Shown: positions 1 through 12,904 of the stretch, piece after piece
Layout of the letters: every line of letters starts with the position of its first letter
How positions within the stretch are numbered: position 1 is the first letter of the stretch
DNA from: Rusavskia elegans
Taxonomy: Eukaryota; Ascomycota; Lecanoromycetes; Teloschistales; Teloschistaceae
Direction of reading: 5' to 3'
NCBI GenBank assembly: GCA_011316305.1
Contig: SAUG01000027.1
Location: forward strand, 186,001-250,000
DNA length: 64,000 nt
The notes under the pieces: generated by a model
Told to the model about the DNA's origin: nothing
What the model saw: the letters and a program-made list of their open reading frames with translations, nothing else
Databases searched by the model: none
Translations under genes and position numbers: made by a program

Positions 1-199
1 TATAATTTTTTGAACTAGACTACTATAGACTCGCGTATATCTAAATATATCCTTTCATTTTTAAAAATCTTTTATATTGAAAGGTATAAGATTCTAGTAT
101 AAATATCTAAAGGATTATCTAACTTTATATTATCGAATAGAATAATTTAATAAATAGTTTCCGGAATACTAGTATTTTCTTGGATTTCTAGCTATAAAT
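1..199 (-). mobile_element. Gypsy remnant, left piece split by Copia A
   Basis: This AT-rich sequence is continuous with 7703-8712 once Copia A and one copy of its 5-bp target duplication (TAAAT at 195-199 and 7703-7707) are removed. On the minus strand it should lie downstream of the RNase H domain seen at about 7710-8100, so it would be the RNase H to integrase linker of a Gypsy element running off the left edge. No motif is recognisable in these 199 bases alone; the assignment rests on continuity. Confidence 0.5.
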
Positions 200-375
200 T
201 GTTGGAAGTACGTGTTACGTATAACAGCTGTGCCAAGGCGCCAAGGGCGCTAGTACCAATTAGATCTAGTAGATCTAGACGCTAAAGCCCTACTACTTCC
301 TTTTTATATACTTAGTTCAGGCGAAAGCCTACTTTAGTAAATTAAGCTTGATATTCTATATATATAATTCGAATA
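200..375 (+). repeat. 5' LTR of Copia A
   Basis: This 176-bp LTR keeps CA and TG dinucleotides in its first ~45 bases (TGTTGGAAGT start), but its inner end is RIP-altered (TTCGAATA at 368-375). It matches 7527-7702 over its whole length apart from CA/TG to TA changes and a few others. Confidence 0.93.
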
Positions 376-1609
376 AATTATAAACTCGAAAGTTTAGGCC
401 GAGTTAGTTTATAATAGTTATCGTAATTTATAAATATTATATCTCTATACTTAACGCCTTTTTAGATAACTATCGAATTTTCCCTTCTATTAACCTTTCC
501 GAATTCGATATATATTATTAAACCTATAAAGCTTCTAATACGGTGAACGACGAAATTTATAGTTATACTACCTATAAGTACCCCGGTAACTACCGAAATT
601 ATAAATAGCTAAATAGACCCTTTCGTCTTACTTACGACTCTTCTAGCCGCTTAAACTACTAACTTCTATACTTTTAGATAGAATATAAATCGCTAATTAC
701 TAGGTATAGATATACTGCTATATACTATATATATTACTATACTAATAAAGAAGGCTGGTATATAATTAGGAATACTCTACCGCGAATTATTATATAGAGC
801 GCCCTAGCTAACTTTCTAGCCCTATATAGAAACTATAGTAATCTAGATAGCTCTAGCTATTATATAAAATACGGGAAGCGACAATCTAGCTAATTTAATA
901 TAGGCTAGAACCTCTATAAAACGGGGGGCTAGTAGACTATATTTCTAGCTATCGTATTTTTCCTAACTTCCTAACGGTCTAAGCGAGCTCCTATTATTTC
1001 TAAACTAATTACCTCGTCTCTAGAACTAGAGCTATTAAGTTTAGCTTTAGTTTTACTAGCTATATTATCTAGTCCTAAGTAGTATAAAAACCTAAAGCCT
1101 CCTATTTATTACTAAAGACTATTATTATAGCGTTTCAACTCTTAAAGCTTTATTTAACCTATTCTAAACCCTAATTTTATCTCTATATTATTTTTATTAA
1201 AGCTTTATACTAATTCTTATAACCTTAAAAGTCTTAAATAACGTTTTTTTTAGAGACTATCTAATAATCTCCGAGTAAGCTAAACTACCCGTAATTTCTA
1301 ATTCTCTATTAAAAACTATAGACTCCTCTATAACTAATAGTAAATCGATTTTACTATCTAGAGCTACCTATATCCTAACTCTAATTATTATCTTTTAATA
1401 TTACTCTTTATTATATTTAAAGACGATCCGGACCTTTTTATAGCTTTTAATTTCCTTCCGATACCTCTAAGCCCGAGTAATTTATTCGGCCTCGAAGTTA
1501 TTACTCTTCTAGGCTATTTACCGCCTAGATCCCCTATAATATCCGACCTCTACAGCGCTATTCCTTACGGAATTCTAATTTAGTCTAGTACTAAACTCGG
1601 TAATATATC

Positions 1610-4600
1610 TATATCTATACTAATTATAGATAATATTAAACTAGAAAATTCCGGCTATTTTATTAATATAGTTCCGAAGCTTAAAACCCGTTCGGACTAT
1701 AAGAACTAGGAGGAAAATATTATAGCCTACTACGTTTTTTATAACCTTTAAACTATTACTAAAGGCTCTTTAATCCCGGATATTTCTAAATATAAAAAAG
1801 AATATATAGAATATATCTATATAGCGATTAAGATAACCTATAATATTAATACTAAAAATCTTATTAAAAATATTATATTAGATATTTAAAAGATATTAGA
1901 TAAATTCTAAATATAATATAGAGTCTATAGTATCGGTAAATCTATAGAACTCGATATCTAGCTAGATATCTTCTATTATAATAGTTCTTTCGAAAACGTA
2001 GAAGCCTATATAGCTAAATTTTATAAACTTACTAATAAAATCTTAGCTATAGATATTACTATTTTAGAATACTTCTTTATTTTAAAATTCCTTCGGGGCT
2101 TTAGTACCTCTTTTAGCTATTTCTAATCTTTATTTACCTAAAATAATATTATTATTAGTAATAAAAATAAACGAAAATAGAAGATAGTTATTATAAATAA
2201 AACTATTAATACTACTATTAATAAGGAGTATCGCTAATATAGTAGTAGTAAGTCTATTACTACTAGAACTAAGGCCTTCCTATCTATAAATAACCCGAAT
2301 AAATAAATTATTAAAGTCGACTACTATTCCTACTATAACCGAGACGGTTATAAAAAGGATATCTACTATAGTCTATATTCTAAATTAAAAAAAGTTTAGA
2401 TAGTAGAAAAATAGAAGAAAGGCGGTAGTAAATACTAAAAAGGTAATAGTAATAGAGGTAAAGATAGTAAAAGAAAAGATAGTAAAGGTAGTAAAAATAA
2501 TAAGTCTAAATCTAAAGATAAACCTACCGAATCTAAGAAATTACTAAACTTTATTATAGTAGTACCGGCTTCTACTAACTTTAACTCTATAACTTTCGTT
2601 TCTATAGTTTTATCGGCCCTATTAAATAAAATAGATCTTACTAATAGTTAGATATTCGACTATATCTATAACTATTATACTGCTTTCTAGCGGTACCTCT
2701 ATTTTAAATCTAGTATAAGACCTATTTAGAGCGAATCTATAACCGATATTAAAAATACTATTAGCCTCCGACCGATTACTAAATATACTATCGTATTTAA
2801 CTACTTTATTAATAGTAAATACTACTTTATAGAATTCTATAATATCTTTTATACCTCTAGATCCGGTTTTAACTTCCTATTAATATTATAAATTTAGAAG
2901 ATAGGCGCTAAAATAATAGTTAAAAACTTTTATTTTAGCTTTAGCTTTTATATTCCGGATTTAATATTAACTATTTATATATACGATAGTCTATTTCTAT
3001 TAAATACTAATACTATATAGCGCGGCCCTATAAAGTTTTTTTCTATTTTATTTTTTTTATTTATTTTTATTATTAATACCTAATATAGCTTTAAAAGCCT
3101 TAGCTAAAATATCGGTAGATATAGAAAGTATCTAGTATATCCGGTTTAGATATCTAGATAATTAGAATCTATATAAATTAGCGAATATATCTATAGAAAT
3201 CGACCTATCTAAAGTTTCTAAGCCTAAATCCGATTTCTATAAGATATATACTCTAGGTAAATAATATAAATAGCTTTATAAAGGCTATATCTGTTCTAGT
3301 AGCGATTCTATAGATCTTATTTACGCTAACCGTATAGGTCCTATTCGAAAAGATAAAGTTCTAGTAATATATAATAGGAACTAATATTTCTTTATTTTTC
3401 TAGATAATAATATCTAGAAGTATAGTATCTATATAATTAAAATAAAAGACGCTTCCGAGATTTTAGAATACTAGAACTACTTCTACGCCTATAATAAAAA
3501 AGGTATCTTTATTATTAAATATTTTTATAGTAATAATAAATTTAGAAGCCGTATTATATCTAAAAGTTTTATTAATAAAAGTATCTAGTAGAAGTCTACT
3601 ATACCTAATAATTTATAATAGAACGGTATCTCCGAATATTTCGGGTAAATACTAATATATAAAGCCTATCCTATACTAGTTTATAGCGGCTTTAGTAAGA
3701 AATATTAGCCGCTATTTATTAAAGCTATTATTTTTCTATATTTCCGATTACCTAGTTATAAGCTAAATATAACTCTATATAAAAGAAAATATAATAAACT
3801 TCTAGATTTAAGGTTCTACCTTATAGTATATCTAATATATAGCAAGAAAATTCGGAAATTCTATAATCGGAGCTATAGATATATTTTAGTTAGCTATTTT
3901 AGCGATACTATCTATTAGTTATTAAATCTTTAGAATAAATTTATCCGCGTCTCTTCCGTAGTATTTAAAAAAATAGGTTAAAACCTAGACTTATTAGATC
4001 TATAGAAGTAAGAGGAATTAGAAAATAAATTTTAATAGTAGCCCCCGCGGAAATAGCAGCGTACTAATAAAGGGTCTAATTTTAGAAGGTTATAATTATA
4101 ATCTAGTAACCTTCTATTAACGTTTAAACTAATAGTACCTTCTTATTAAACCTTTTACTAAATTCTTTTTACCTATAGTTAAGCCCCTTTACCGGCTAAT
4201 CTATCTACCGGACCTTATAATACTAGAATTAGTAACTCCGAATTAGATTCCGATAAATTACTACCCTATTTTTAGGCTATTATACCTCGTCCGTAGACCG
4301 ACTATACTATTTAATCCCTCGTTAAAGTCCTATATAATTACCCCGAATTCCGGGTACTAGATAATTATAATCGTTCCTTACTAGACCTAATTATAAATAT
4401 CTATATATTTATTAGTACTATAAAAAAAGGTACTATATTAGACCCTTCTGAACCCTACTTTAGTTATATAAAAAGGCTATAGGATTATCATATACCGACG
4501 AATAGCGTAAAGCTATAGAAAAGGAATTAATATTATTAGAATTAAATAATACTTAGATACTATATACTTAAATATCTCTATTCTCTATAAAATATTTTCT

Positions 4601-5990
4601 AGGGGGTAAATAGATATATAAAATTAAAAGGAAATAGTTTAAAGCTCGTTAGATCGTTCGTAGCTTTAAATAGGAAGCCGGTATTAACTTTAATAAAACC
4701 TTCGCTTCGGTTATTAAATCTATATTATATAAAGTAATCTTCGCTATAGCCGCCGCCTACGGTTTAGAATTCGACTGAATAGATATTAAAATAGCCTTCC
4801 TCTATAGTTATATAGACGAAATTATCTATATATAATATTCTACTGGTTTCGGCAACTCTAATATAATTTATAAGCTTTTACCTCGGGTCTAGTACCGCTA
4901 CCTTGCTAAATTATTTACTAATATCGGCTTTAAACTTTTAGAATCCGATTATAGTATCTTTTATATTAGTATAGTTATTATTATTATCTATATTAATAAT
5001 ATCCTCCTATATAGCGCAAATCGTTAAGACTTTAATAAAATTAAAATATATCTAAATAAGCGCTTTTAAATATCGGATCTAGGCCCTGTTAATTTCTACC
5101 TCGGTATAAAAATTATTAGGAACCGGGAACTCTATACTATTTAGTAAAACTAAACTATCTATATTAAATAGATCCTAAAGGATTATAGCTTTACTATCTA
5201 TAAAAATAATATTTCTATTCCTATAAAACTACCCCTACCGACTAGAACTACTTTCTGCCGATAAAATATAAATATTAGAATACTATCGGTTCCTTAATAT
5301 ATATTATATTTGGAACCCGCCCTAATATCGCCTTCGCTATTTCTATTATTAGTCGATATTTATCTAATTCTATAAACTACTACTAGAATACCGTTATTAG
5401 AATTTTTAAATATCTATATAAAATAGCTTACTTTATTTTTATTTATAGAAGCGACCTATAGAAGCTTCGGAGGTATACTAATACTAATTAAATAGGTAAC
5501 TATAAAACCCGTTATTCTATTTCTAGATATATTTTTAATATTAGATCCGATATTATTAGCTAGTTATCTAAACGGTAAACTACTATAGCTATATCGACTA
5601 CCGAAATAGAATTAGATAGTAAGACTAGAGCTACTAAAGAGGCTATTTAGTTAAATTATATTCTAAATAAATTATTAATTAATAAATGGAATCTATATAC
5701 TACTCTAGATATAATAATCCTTTATAGTAATAACTAGGGCGCTATTACTTTTACTAAGAACCTTTAGTTCTAAAGTTATACTAAATATATTAATATCTAT
5801 ATTAAATTTCTATAGAAAAAAGTTATAAATAAAACTATTAATTTTTAGTATATTTTAATTCAATAAATAGTAGCTAATAGGCTTACTAAAGTTCTAGAAA
5901 AGAGAAAATTCGAGGCCTTCTATATAGCGCTTAGATTTAAAGATTTAAAAACGTTCTATACTTGAAATAATAATAGCGATAATTTATTTA
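1610..5990 (+). pseudogene. Copia gag-pol polyprotein relic (copy A)
   Basis: RIP-killed gag-pol. Frames can be followed through TAA/TAG stops. Gag covers about 1610-2300, followed by a CCHC-type knuckle at about 2321-2365 (mutated Cys/His, but the GH-like and spacing residues NRDGYKKD remain). A Ser/Lys-rich linker lies near 2410-2550. Integrase runs about 3270-4100, with IGPI near 3335, FLDN near 3400, and NLQQNG (from PQQNG) near 3610. RT runs about 4490-5130, with AIAAAYGLE near 4745 and a YINNI at about 4988-5002 that stands for YVDDI. RNase H ends near 5990. The start codon cannot be fixed because ATG is mutated. In life it would make capsid and the replication and integration enzymes. 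A small frame change near 4450-4560 may be an indel. Confidence 0.9.
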
Positions 5991-6199
5991 AATTATAAAG
6001 ATTCTTTTTAATAATAATCTTTTCCGGAATATAATTAATTCCGGAATACTAGCGATTACTATATATCTATAAATATTATATTCGGAAAATATATTATATA
6101 TTATAGGAGGTAATTACACCCTTAAATAACTCTAGGCCCTATAAGCCTACCTATATAATATCTATATCGTTTTTAAATCGCTATACCCTTAATATACTT

Positions 6200-7300
6200 T
6201 CCGATAGTATATTAAATCGAAATCTATATATAGTCGTCTATACCCGGATTTATCCTTCTATTTTAATAATAAAACGCTAAAAGGGTACCTTTAGCCTATA
6301 TTCTACTAAATTCTATATTAGATTTAATATATTAACTAGTTTTAATATCGGTAAAATATATTTTAACTACCTAGTAGACTATTTAGGCTCTATATAAAGC
6401 TTTTCGGAGCTAGTATATAGGTATAGACTAGTTAGTACCCTAGCCGCTAGCCGCCTGCTACTTATTTTTACCCGCTATCTACTTTTACTATATCTTCGAA
6501 TATATCTTTACTAATTCTATACTATCTAATATATAGATTATAATATTTAATTTTCTATACTCTATACTTCTCTTTAATACTACCTATAGCCGTTATAGAT
6601 TTAGGTAGTCTTTAAAGATTTAATTTTACTTTCTATATCTCTAGAAAGTTCGACCTATATATATATATCGAAATATTTAATAAACTATTTAATAACTTTT
6701 AAATTTATATCGTATATATAAACTATAATAATAATCTATCTTACTTCTACTTTTAGATACTATCCTATCTAAATCTCGAATCTAAACGCTATTAAAGAAA
6801 AGATAATATTAGTAGTCTTTAGGATTATAATATCTTTAACCGCCTATAGCTAGAGAGTAATAATATATTTATATATATATTAGAATTCTTACTATTTAAC
6901 TATACCGCTAAATTAATTATAGAATTCTATAGATATTCTAGAAATAGTACTATTAGAATACTATAATTATTAATAATCTAAAAACTTATATTAATTTTTA
7001 AAACTATAGTAAATATTTCTATATCTAGGACTATTTAGACGATATAACTTTTAATATATCTATAAAGGTTTATAATATCCTAATAAATATTTAGTATACG
7101 CCCCTTTAGTAAATTAAAAAAAAATTTAATATCTATACCCTTTAGTACTTCGGCGGTATTAATAATAACCGATAATATCTATAACTTACTATTAGATAAG
7201 TACTTTCGATCGCCGAAACTCTAGATACGTTCTTCTAATTAGGTAATATCCGTTTTAAATATTTTAAATAAATCTATATTATAAACTATTATCTATACTA
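6200..7300 (-). pseudogene. Antisense coding-like frame of the Copia family (copy A)
   Basis: Between the end of RNase H and the 3' LTR, the strand opposite to pol holds a frame whose interruptions are RIP-type stops. The same frame is found in copies B (28800-29850) and C (33130-34190), with conserved segments such as NYSTLIVLFL and IIIIVYIDN readable in the latter two. I do not recognise the product. It may be an extra gene of this family, such as an antisense accessory ORF or a captured host gene. Start and end are approximate. The call rests on frame conservation only. Confidence 0.5.
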
Positions 7301-7526
7301 GTATTCTACTAAATATACTACTACTATAGGAACTCTAATTTCTTTTATCTAGATTTCGATTCTTATAATTTATATATATATATCTATTAATGGAGTCCTT
7401 TAAACTTTATCTACCTCGCCTTTATTATATATAAACTCTTTTTCCTATAAGTTTCTTAGTAAGTATATAGCGAATCTATTTAATTTTTACCTTCGGTATA
7501 TATATAGTATATTATTAGTATAGAAG

Positions 7527-7702
7527 TATTAGAATTATATATTATATATAATAGCTATATTAAGGCGTTAAAGGCGCTAGTACCGATTAGACCTAGTAGA
7601 TCTAGGCGCTAAGGCCCTACTACCTCCTTTTTATATACTTAGTTCAGGCGAAAGTTTACTTTAGTAAATCAAGCTTGATATTCCATACAAATAATTTCAA
7701 TA
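7527..7702 (+). repeat. 3' LTR of Copia A
   Basis: This 176-bp LTR begins with a RIP-altered TATTAGAAT (from TGTTGGAAG). Its outer end keeps CA/TG (CAAGCTTGATATTCCATACA) and finishes TTTCAATA. Its RIP pattern mirrors that of the 5' LTR: the inner edge is mutated and the outer edge spared. Confidence 0.93.
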
Positions 7703-8712
7703 TAAATCGTGTATATAAAGTTTGTTCTAAAAAATAGATAGGAAGAAATTATTATTATTTTCGCTTCTATCCGGTTTTATAATATCTAGCCGCCTAAAAG
7801 AACTATCGGCAGGACTAAGTTTACTATTTCGATATTTAATATAGAAATTAAATACTATAAATCTTTTAATCTATCGGATTTATTTCGGATTATAATCTTT
7901 AGTTAATATAAAATAATAAAGGCTTTTATAATCCATAAATATATAGATATATTTTTTACTACTTTATAGATAATACTTTTAACTTTAAAAGAAATAAATA
8001 ACTATATATAGTTTTTTATTATATAAATTCTAATAGATTTCCTTACTTTTAAATTTATAGATCGTAAAAATAATAGGATACTTTTATCTATTTTTATATA
8101 GTTAATTAAGGATTCTATCAACGTTTGAATTTAATATATCGATTTCTATATAAGTTTTAGCTTTCTAATTATGATACCTTGGAATAGAGATAATTATAAA
8201 AATATATTTAGGTTTATTAAAAGTCTTCTACGCGTTTATAGACTATTTTAAAAAAAAATTAGAGCGCCTTTCTTCGCTCCTTTTATTAAATCTGTTAGAA
8301 AAGCTATATTTTAGGAAAAACCTTTAATAAAATATCTATAAACCCTTACGAAGACTAGAAATACTAAAATATCTTTTATACTTCTTTAAAATATTGGCTA
8401 ATCCACTACTCTTTTAATTTTCGACTACTATATTCATATTTTCTTTTTTCTAATAATAAATTCTAGAAATATAATCTCTATTTAATTGAATATATATTTC
8501 GAGAAGTTTATATATAGTCGGTAAATAAATAGAGCTTTGATTACTTTATAAATATATATCTAATATTTTTCTTCCGTCTATAAATAAAATAAGATATTAT
8601 CGAAATAAACTATATAAAAGTAATTAAAATAAAGTCTTAAAATATTACTTATATAAAACTAGAAAGTCGCAGGTATATTAATAAAACTAAAAAGTATTAT
8701 CTACATTACCAA
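7703..8712 (-). pseudogene. Gypsy RT and RNase H relic
   Basis: On the minus strand this reads as the C-terminal half of a Ty3/Gypsy RT followed by RNase H. The INIPATF motif (from NAPATF) is near 8660-8680, and YFDNIL (from YLDDIL) is at about 8590-8607. A DLIKGAKKG tether motif follows near 8270-8290. RNase H has DYKSLYYF (from DHKxLxYF) at about 7914-7933, followed by a NPADxxxRR-like end (SPADSSFRR) near 7800. The upstream part of RT is missing at the junction near 8712, and the downstream part continues at 199 and off the window. Stops are RIP-type. It is the oldest layer here, since both Copia A and the adjoining hAT-type insertion interrupt it. Confidence 0.85.
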
Positions 8713-9245
8713 AAGTGTCGACCCCGCTCAGAATTAATTGAATAGATCTGAACTGGTGAGCGGGTCTGATCCTATATCCTGCCTAGCGCGTTATAAAAGC
8801 GCTTATAAGCAAGCCTTCTGCTTATAAGCAAGATTTTCGTTCATAAGCGCTTATAAGCGCTCTGAGCGCTTTGAACGAGTTTTAAAATTTTTAAAAAAAA
8901 TCTTTTAAAAACTCTAAGTCTTCTATCTAGTAGAGCTACTAGTATTTTATACAATATCTAAACTAGTAAACTTTTAGCGTAGATTTTAAAATTTTTATTT
9001 ATAGAACGCTAGCGTTGCTAGTTTCTAAACTAGAGGCTTTCCGTTATTAAACGGGAACTAACGGGCACTAAACCTTAAAAAGTTTAATATTAAAACTCTG
9101 AACATAGATAAAATAGACGTTTTTAGAATATATATAAATTTCTCTGCTTACTAAACAAGATAATCTTGTTCAAACCGGCTCAATCGACTTTGAGCGCTTT
9201 TTTTATTTTAAAACGCTATGAACGGATTGTATATTTGCTGATATT
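8713..9245. other. CA/TG-retaining, palindrome-rich segment at the hAT 5' side
   Basis: CA and TG dinucleotides survive here, unlike on either side. It opens with an imperfect inverted repeat (GACCCCGCTCA at 8720-8730 against TGAGCGGGTC at 8757-8766). It then has three perfect GCTTATAAGC copies (8801, 8820, 8849), the last within a 16-bp palindrome AGCGCTTATAAGCGCT. This would suit the terminal and subterminal region of the hAT element whose transposase follows, since hAT elements often have clustered subterminal binding motifs. It could also be a separate short non-autonomous insertion. I could not find the matching right terminus. Confidence 0.5.
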
Positions 9246-9249
9246 TCTA

Positions 9250-12200
9250 TAAAATTACCCGGATTTAAAATAATAAACTATAAGTTTAGTATAAACGCTA
9301 TAGATATATTATCGACCATCTCTCTACCGGAAATAGATAAATAGAAATAGGTAACTATATTAGAATAAAAAAATATAAAAATAATTCTTTATCAAAGGAT
9401 CTAGTACTAATTAAAGTCGTATTTAAATAGATATATATATACGTATAACTATATAGAATATTATATCTAATACTTTTATAGTTTATTTATAAAAAGCTAT
9501 TAGCGAAAATATATTCGCGGAAAGATTTCCCGGAAGCTTTTATATAATAGATAGTTATAATAGACTAGAATTTTAATATTATCGAATATATCGATACCTT
9601 TCGTATATTATACTATTTAGATTCTAAAGTAACCTTTATTTTACTATCGACTATATATAATAAAATTTTAAATAATATTATAGATATCGAGTTAAAATTA
9701 TTAGAATTTCTTCTTTATAAAACTAAAGTTTTATTTATTTTAGATAGTTAGTCGGTAAGTAATCGCTAGTCCTATATATTAATAATCGGTTTTTTTATCG
9801 ACGAAAATTAAATTTAATATTAGATCTTTATCGGATTTAAATTTATATTAGGAAGCTATATAGGTATTGTATTATCTAAAATATTTTTAAAAACCTTTAA
9901 AAAGTATTTATTAGTTAGTCGAATTCTTACTATTACGACCGATAATAAATATCTCGAATAGGTTACCAAATATATTAATGATATTAATAATAATAAATAG
10001 GATAATTTAAACTAGAAGAATATATCTAATAATAACTATTTTATTATATCGTCCGTTCGGATCGACTATATCTCCGGTACTAATAGCGCTAAAGATTCGA
10101 ATATCTATATTACGTATTATATATATATATTTCAACTAGTACTATTGATATTTTTCGGCAATATTCAAATTAAATCTATTAATAAATAACTCTAGAAGAA
10201 TTAGGATAAAGATTATAACCCGGGTATTATTATTAACGCGGATTATAGACTACCGAAAACTCTAGCTAAAATAAGCCTTCTATATTTATTTTATTATCCT
10301 ATTTAAATTCTATATATATAATACGCAGATTTATTCTATAAAAGATTCTATATATTATATAATATACTATAAAATCTTTATTTCCTTTTTAGATCGTATT
10401 TAGAATTATTTTATATAAATTTCTACGTAATTTATAAAGCTCCATATTATTTATATTAGTTATATAGTCTATTTTCGGAGTAATTCTATACTAAATCTTA
10501 CTTTTCTTATAATATTAGAATATATTAAAATACCCGATTTAGGCCTGTTTCTAATTTCTTCTAGACTAGAAAAATAAATATCTAAATTAATATAAATAGC
10601 TAATATAAAAATAAGTTCTGTAAACTATAACTAATAAAAATAGCCGAAACTCGAACTTTACTACTAATTAATATATAATTTAATATCGAATAGAAAAAAA
10701 TTTATTACTAGAAAGCTTTAAATCCTTTTTAGAATATTAGTATATAATATGATTCGATTTATTATATTAATCAATACGTTTATTTTTTATTATAAAATTT
10801 ATAAAACTTTAAAATATAAGAATACCGTCCAGTTTAAACTTAGTTATAAAAAGTAAAATAAAATTCGATATCTAATCTAAATCCTTAAACCTCTTTATAT
10901 CTTTATAAAGATATTAAATACTTTAAAAAGGCCTATAACTTATCTCGTTATCTAGATCTATAATAAGTCATTCAATTATATTAAAAATACTAAGGTATTC
11001 CTTTAAAAAAAAGAACTTTTCGAAGTTTTAGACGCGGCTTTTATTAAACTCTCTTTCTAGTATAGTAAAACTTAGAATAATTTAGGATTATTTTATAGAT
11101 AAATAGTTTTATTATATCTATTATTTAATCGTTTACTATTTAATAGTTTATTTCGGATCGAAAAGACTGATAATAGTAAGTTCTAAAAGGATATTTATTA
11201 GAATATATTAGAAGAATCGTACTACATCTATTATAATTGGTTTTTTAGAACTATATTAGAATTAGAAAAAATATCTAGCTAATAAAATTTCTAGAAAGCT
11301 AAAATATTTAATAACTATCTTGTTAAAGATAGCCTAAAATATTTAAACGAAGACGATAAAAAATTTATAGCTTATAAAAATAAAATAAATATAGCTCGAA
11401 TATTTACTATATATTTTACTTACCTTTTTTTAATTAACTCCTTTCTATTTCCATAGTCTAACTAGGAAAAATAAACCCGTCTTCGACTAATAGTACGAAC
11501 TAGAATCTCGGTTTTTTATTTTTATATAGATCGCGCGCGATATTTTTACTACTATTTTATCCGGAATTATAAATAATATATTATCATCTATTATTACTAG
11601 AATCTATAGTATTTATAAATTCTACTACTTACTTTATTAATAATTAGAGCGAAAATAATCTTGCGCTAATACTATTTTAGAAAAAATAAAAAGAAACTTT
11701 AATTTCTATATACTAACCTCTAGTAAGAAACCGAAATAGATAAAGTTAAAAAGAAAAGAAAGACGGACTATATTAGCGATAATAATAAAAATAATACGAA
11801 CTAATCAGTAAATTTAGCCGCTCTATTAATTCTATTATCTAATCCTTCTAATTTTAACTTTTTAGATTATAAAGCTTAGTTTTCAAGTTCGAAAATAAGC
11901 GTAGTATTCTATTATTAGAGCGAATAATAGTAGATCGATAAAAATTTAGCTAGATCGAAGAAAAAAATAGATACCGATAGTTATTATTTTTAAAAAGGTT
12001 CTAATTTTAATATTATATTTACGAATTTATTATTATATTTATATCTCGATTTTAATAACTATAGAGTTCCTAGTAGCGAGTATAGTTCTAGTTAGAGGTC
12101 CGTCTATATTTATCGGAGGATATATTTTTAATTAAAACCATTTACTAGATTATTTTTCTTTACTATAATAATCCGGATTATTATACTATTCATTCTATAT

Positions 12201-12390
12201 TATTTTAGGCTATATTAAATCTATTTTCCGAACTAATTAGACGATATAAATCTATAGATATATAATTACTAAGTTCTATCTTTACTAGATTATAGATATA
12301 AGCCGCCTTCTAAATACTTTTTTCTAGTATCTATTTATTAAAGAAAGAATTAGAATCGAAATAAATATTCTACTTTAGAAAGCGTAGCTA
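9250..12390 (+). pseudogene. hAT-family transposase relic
   Basis: The + strand frame from about 9250 reads like a fungal hAT transposase with RIP-type stops. Around 9690-9850 there is ILDS-SVSN (the D.W position) followed by IIGFFIDEN. GSYIGIVL (from GSHTG) follows near 9850. The TTDNKYLE segment near 9940 matches the TDNAxNN region. Further on, a YIYIFQLVLL stretch near 10120-10150 corresponds to the C-AHxxQL motif, and a TLAKI motif lies near 10265. Downstream to about 12390 the frame continues with Lys/Asn-rich sequence, but I could not confirm the C-terminal dimerisation domain. It would cut and paste DNA leaving 8-bp duplications; no such duplication was found. Confidence 0.8.
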
Positions 12391-12721
12391 GTTTGGCTAG
12401 TATATATTAATATAAAGTGTATATCAAATATTACGTAATATAAAATCAATATTATATATTTTATATACTATCTTTACGCGTTATTACTATTTTACTCTAT
12501 ATTTAATACGTATCTTCTATCAATAAAAAACTGTATATTAACTAAAAAACTCTATATTAACGGTATATTGACACTATATTAACCGTTAAAAGCTTCTAAA
12601 AATAGAAAAAGTAACTTTTCGAAATATCGACTTTCTAGGCCGATACCTCGACTTCTTTTTTTTATATTCCGATTATTTTTACCTTGTCCGGTTAGCTCGC
12701 TAAAAGTCTTTAAAGTTTCGA
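12391..12721. other. Intergenic repeat debris
   Basis: No coding frame is visible. Between about 12525 and 12590 it holds three spaced TATATTAAC-type motifs (near TATTAACTAAAAAAC, TATTAACGGTATATTGAC and TATTAACCGTTAAAAG). RIP is moderate. It may be the 3' flank of the hAT element plus the body of the tRNA-like module that follows. Confidence 0.3.
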
Positions 12722-12826
12722 ATCTCGGGAGATTCGAACCCTAAACTAGCTTATTAGCTTATTAAATTTACTAGATATGATATTATATTATATATATAAA
12801 TTCTAATCGCTAGACTAAATCGCTAA
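12722..12826 (-). pseudogene. Degraded tRNA-like module with A and B boxes
   Basis: On the minus strand an A-box-like TTTAGTCTAGCGATTAG (12803-12819) is followed about 60 bases later by a B-box-like GGTTCGAATC (12731-12740 on +). The acceptor arms do not pair convincingly, and the segment between the boxes is longer than a normal anticodon arm. It is therefore a tRNA pseudogene with an intron-like insert, or the head of a SINE. The box order gives the minus strand. Confidence 0.45.
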
Positions 12827-12904
12827 AGTATTAAATATCTAGATTTAATAGTATTTATAGCCCTATTTTTTAAATAAGCTACTAATAATCTTTTAATTTT
12901 TTAT

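Larger units (their letters stand above)
200..7702 (+). mobile_element. Complete Ty1/Copia LTR retrotransposon, copy A (7503 bp)
   Basis: A full element with two 176-bp LTRs and a perfect 5-bp target duplication TAAAT (195-199 and 7703-7707). Its ends read TGTTGGAA at 200 and TTTCAATA at 7702, where the final ATA is a RIP-altered ACA. The order gag, integrase, RT, RNase H is that of Copia (integrase before RT). It inserted into a minus-strand Gypsy relic. Copies B and C in this window belong to the same family. The interior is full of RIP-type stops, so it is dead. About 1.5 kb between RNase H and the 3' LTR carries an antisense coding-like frame. Confidence 0.95.

Noticed and set aside
9290..9370. 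A Gypsy integrase HP-TDGQTER-like motif
   Set aside because: A HLSTGNR-like reading appears in one frame only. The longer frame through 9690-10280 fits hAT, and no other integrase motifs are present.
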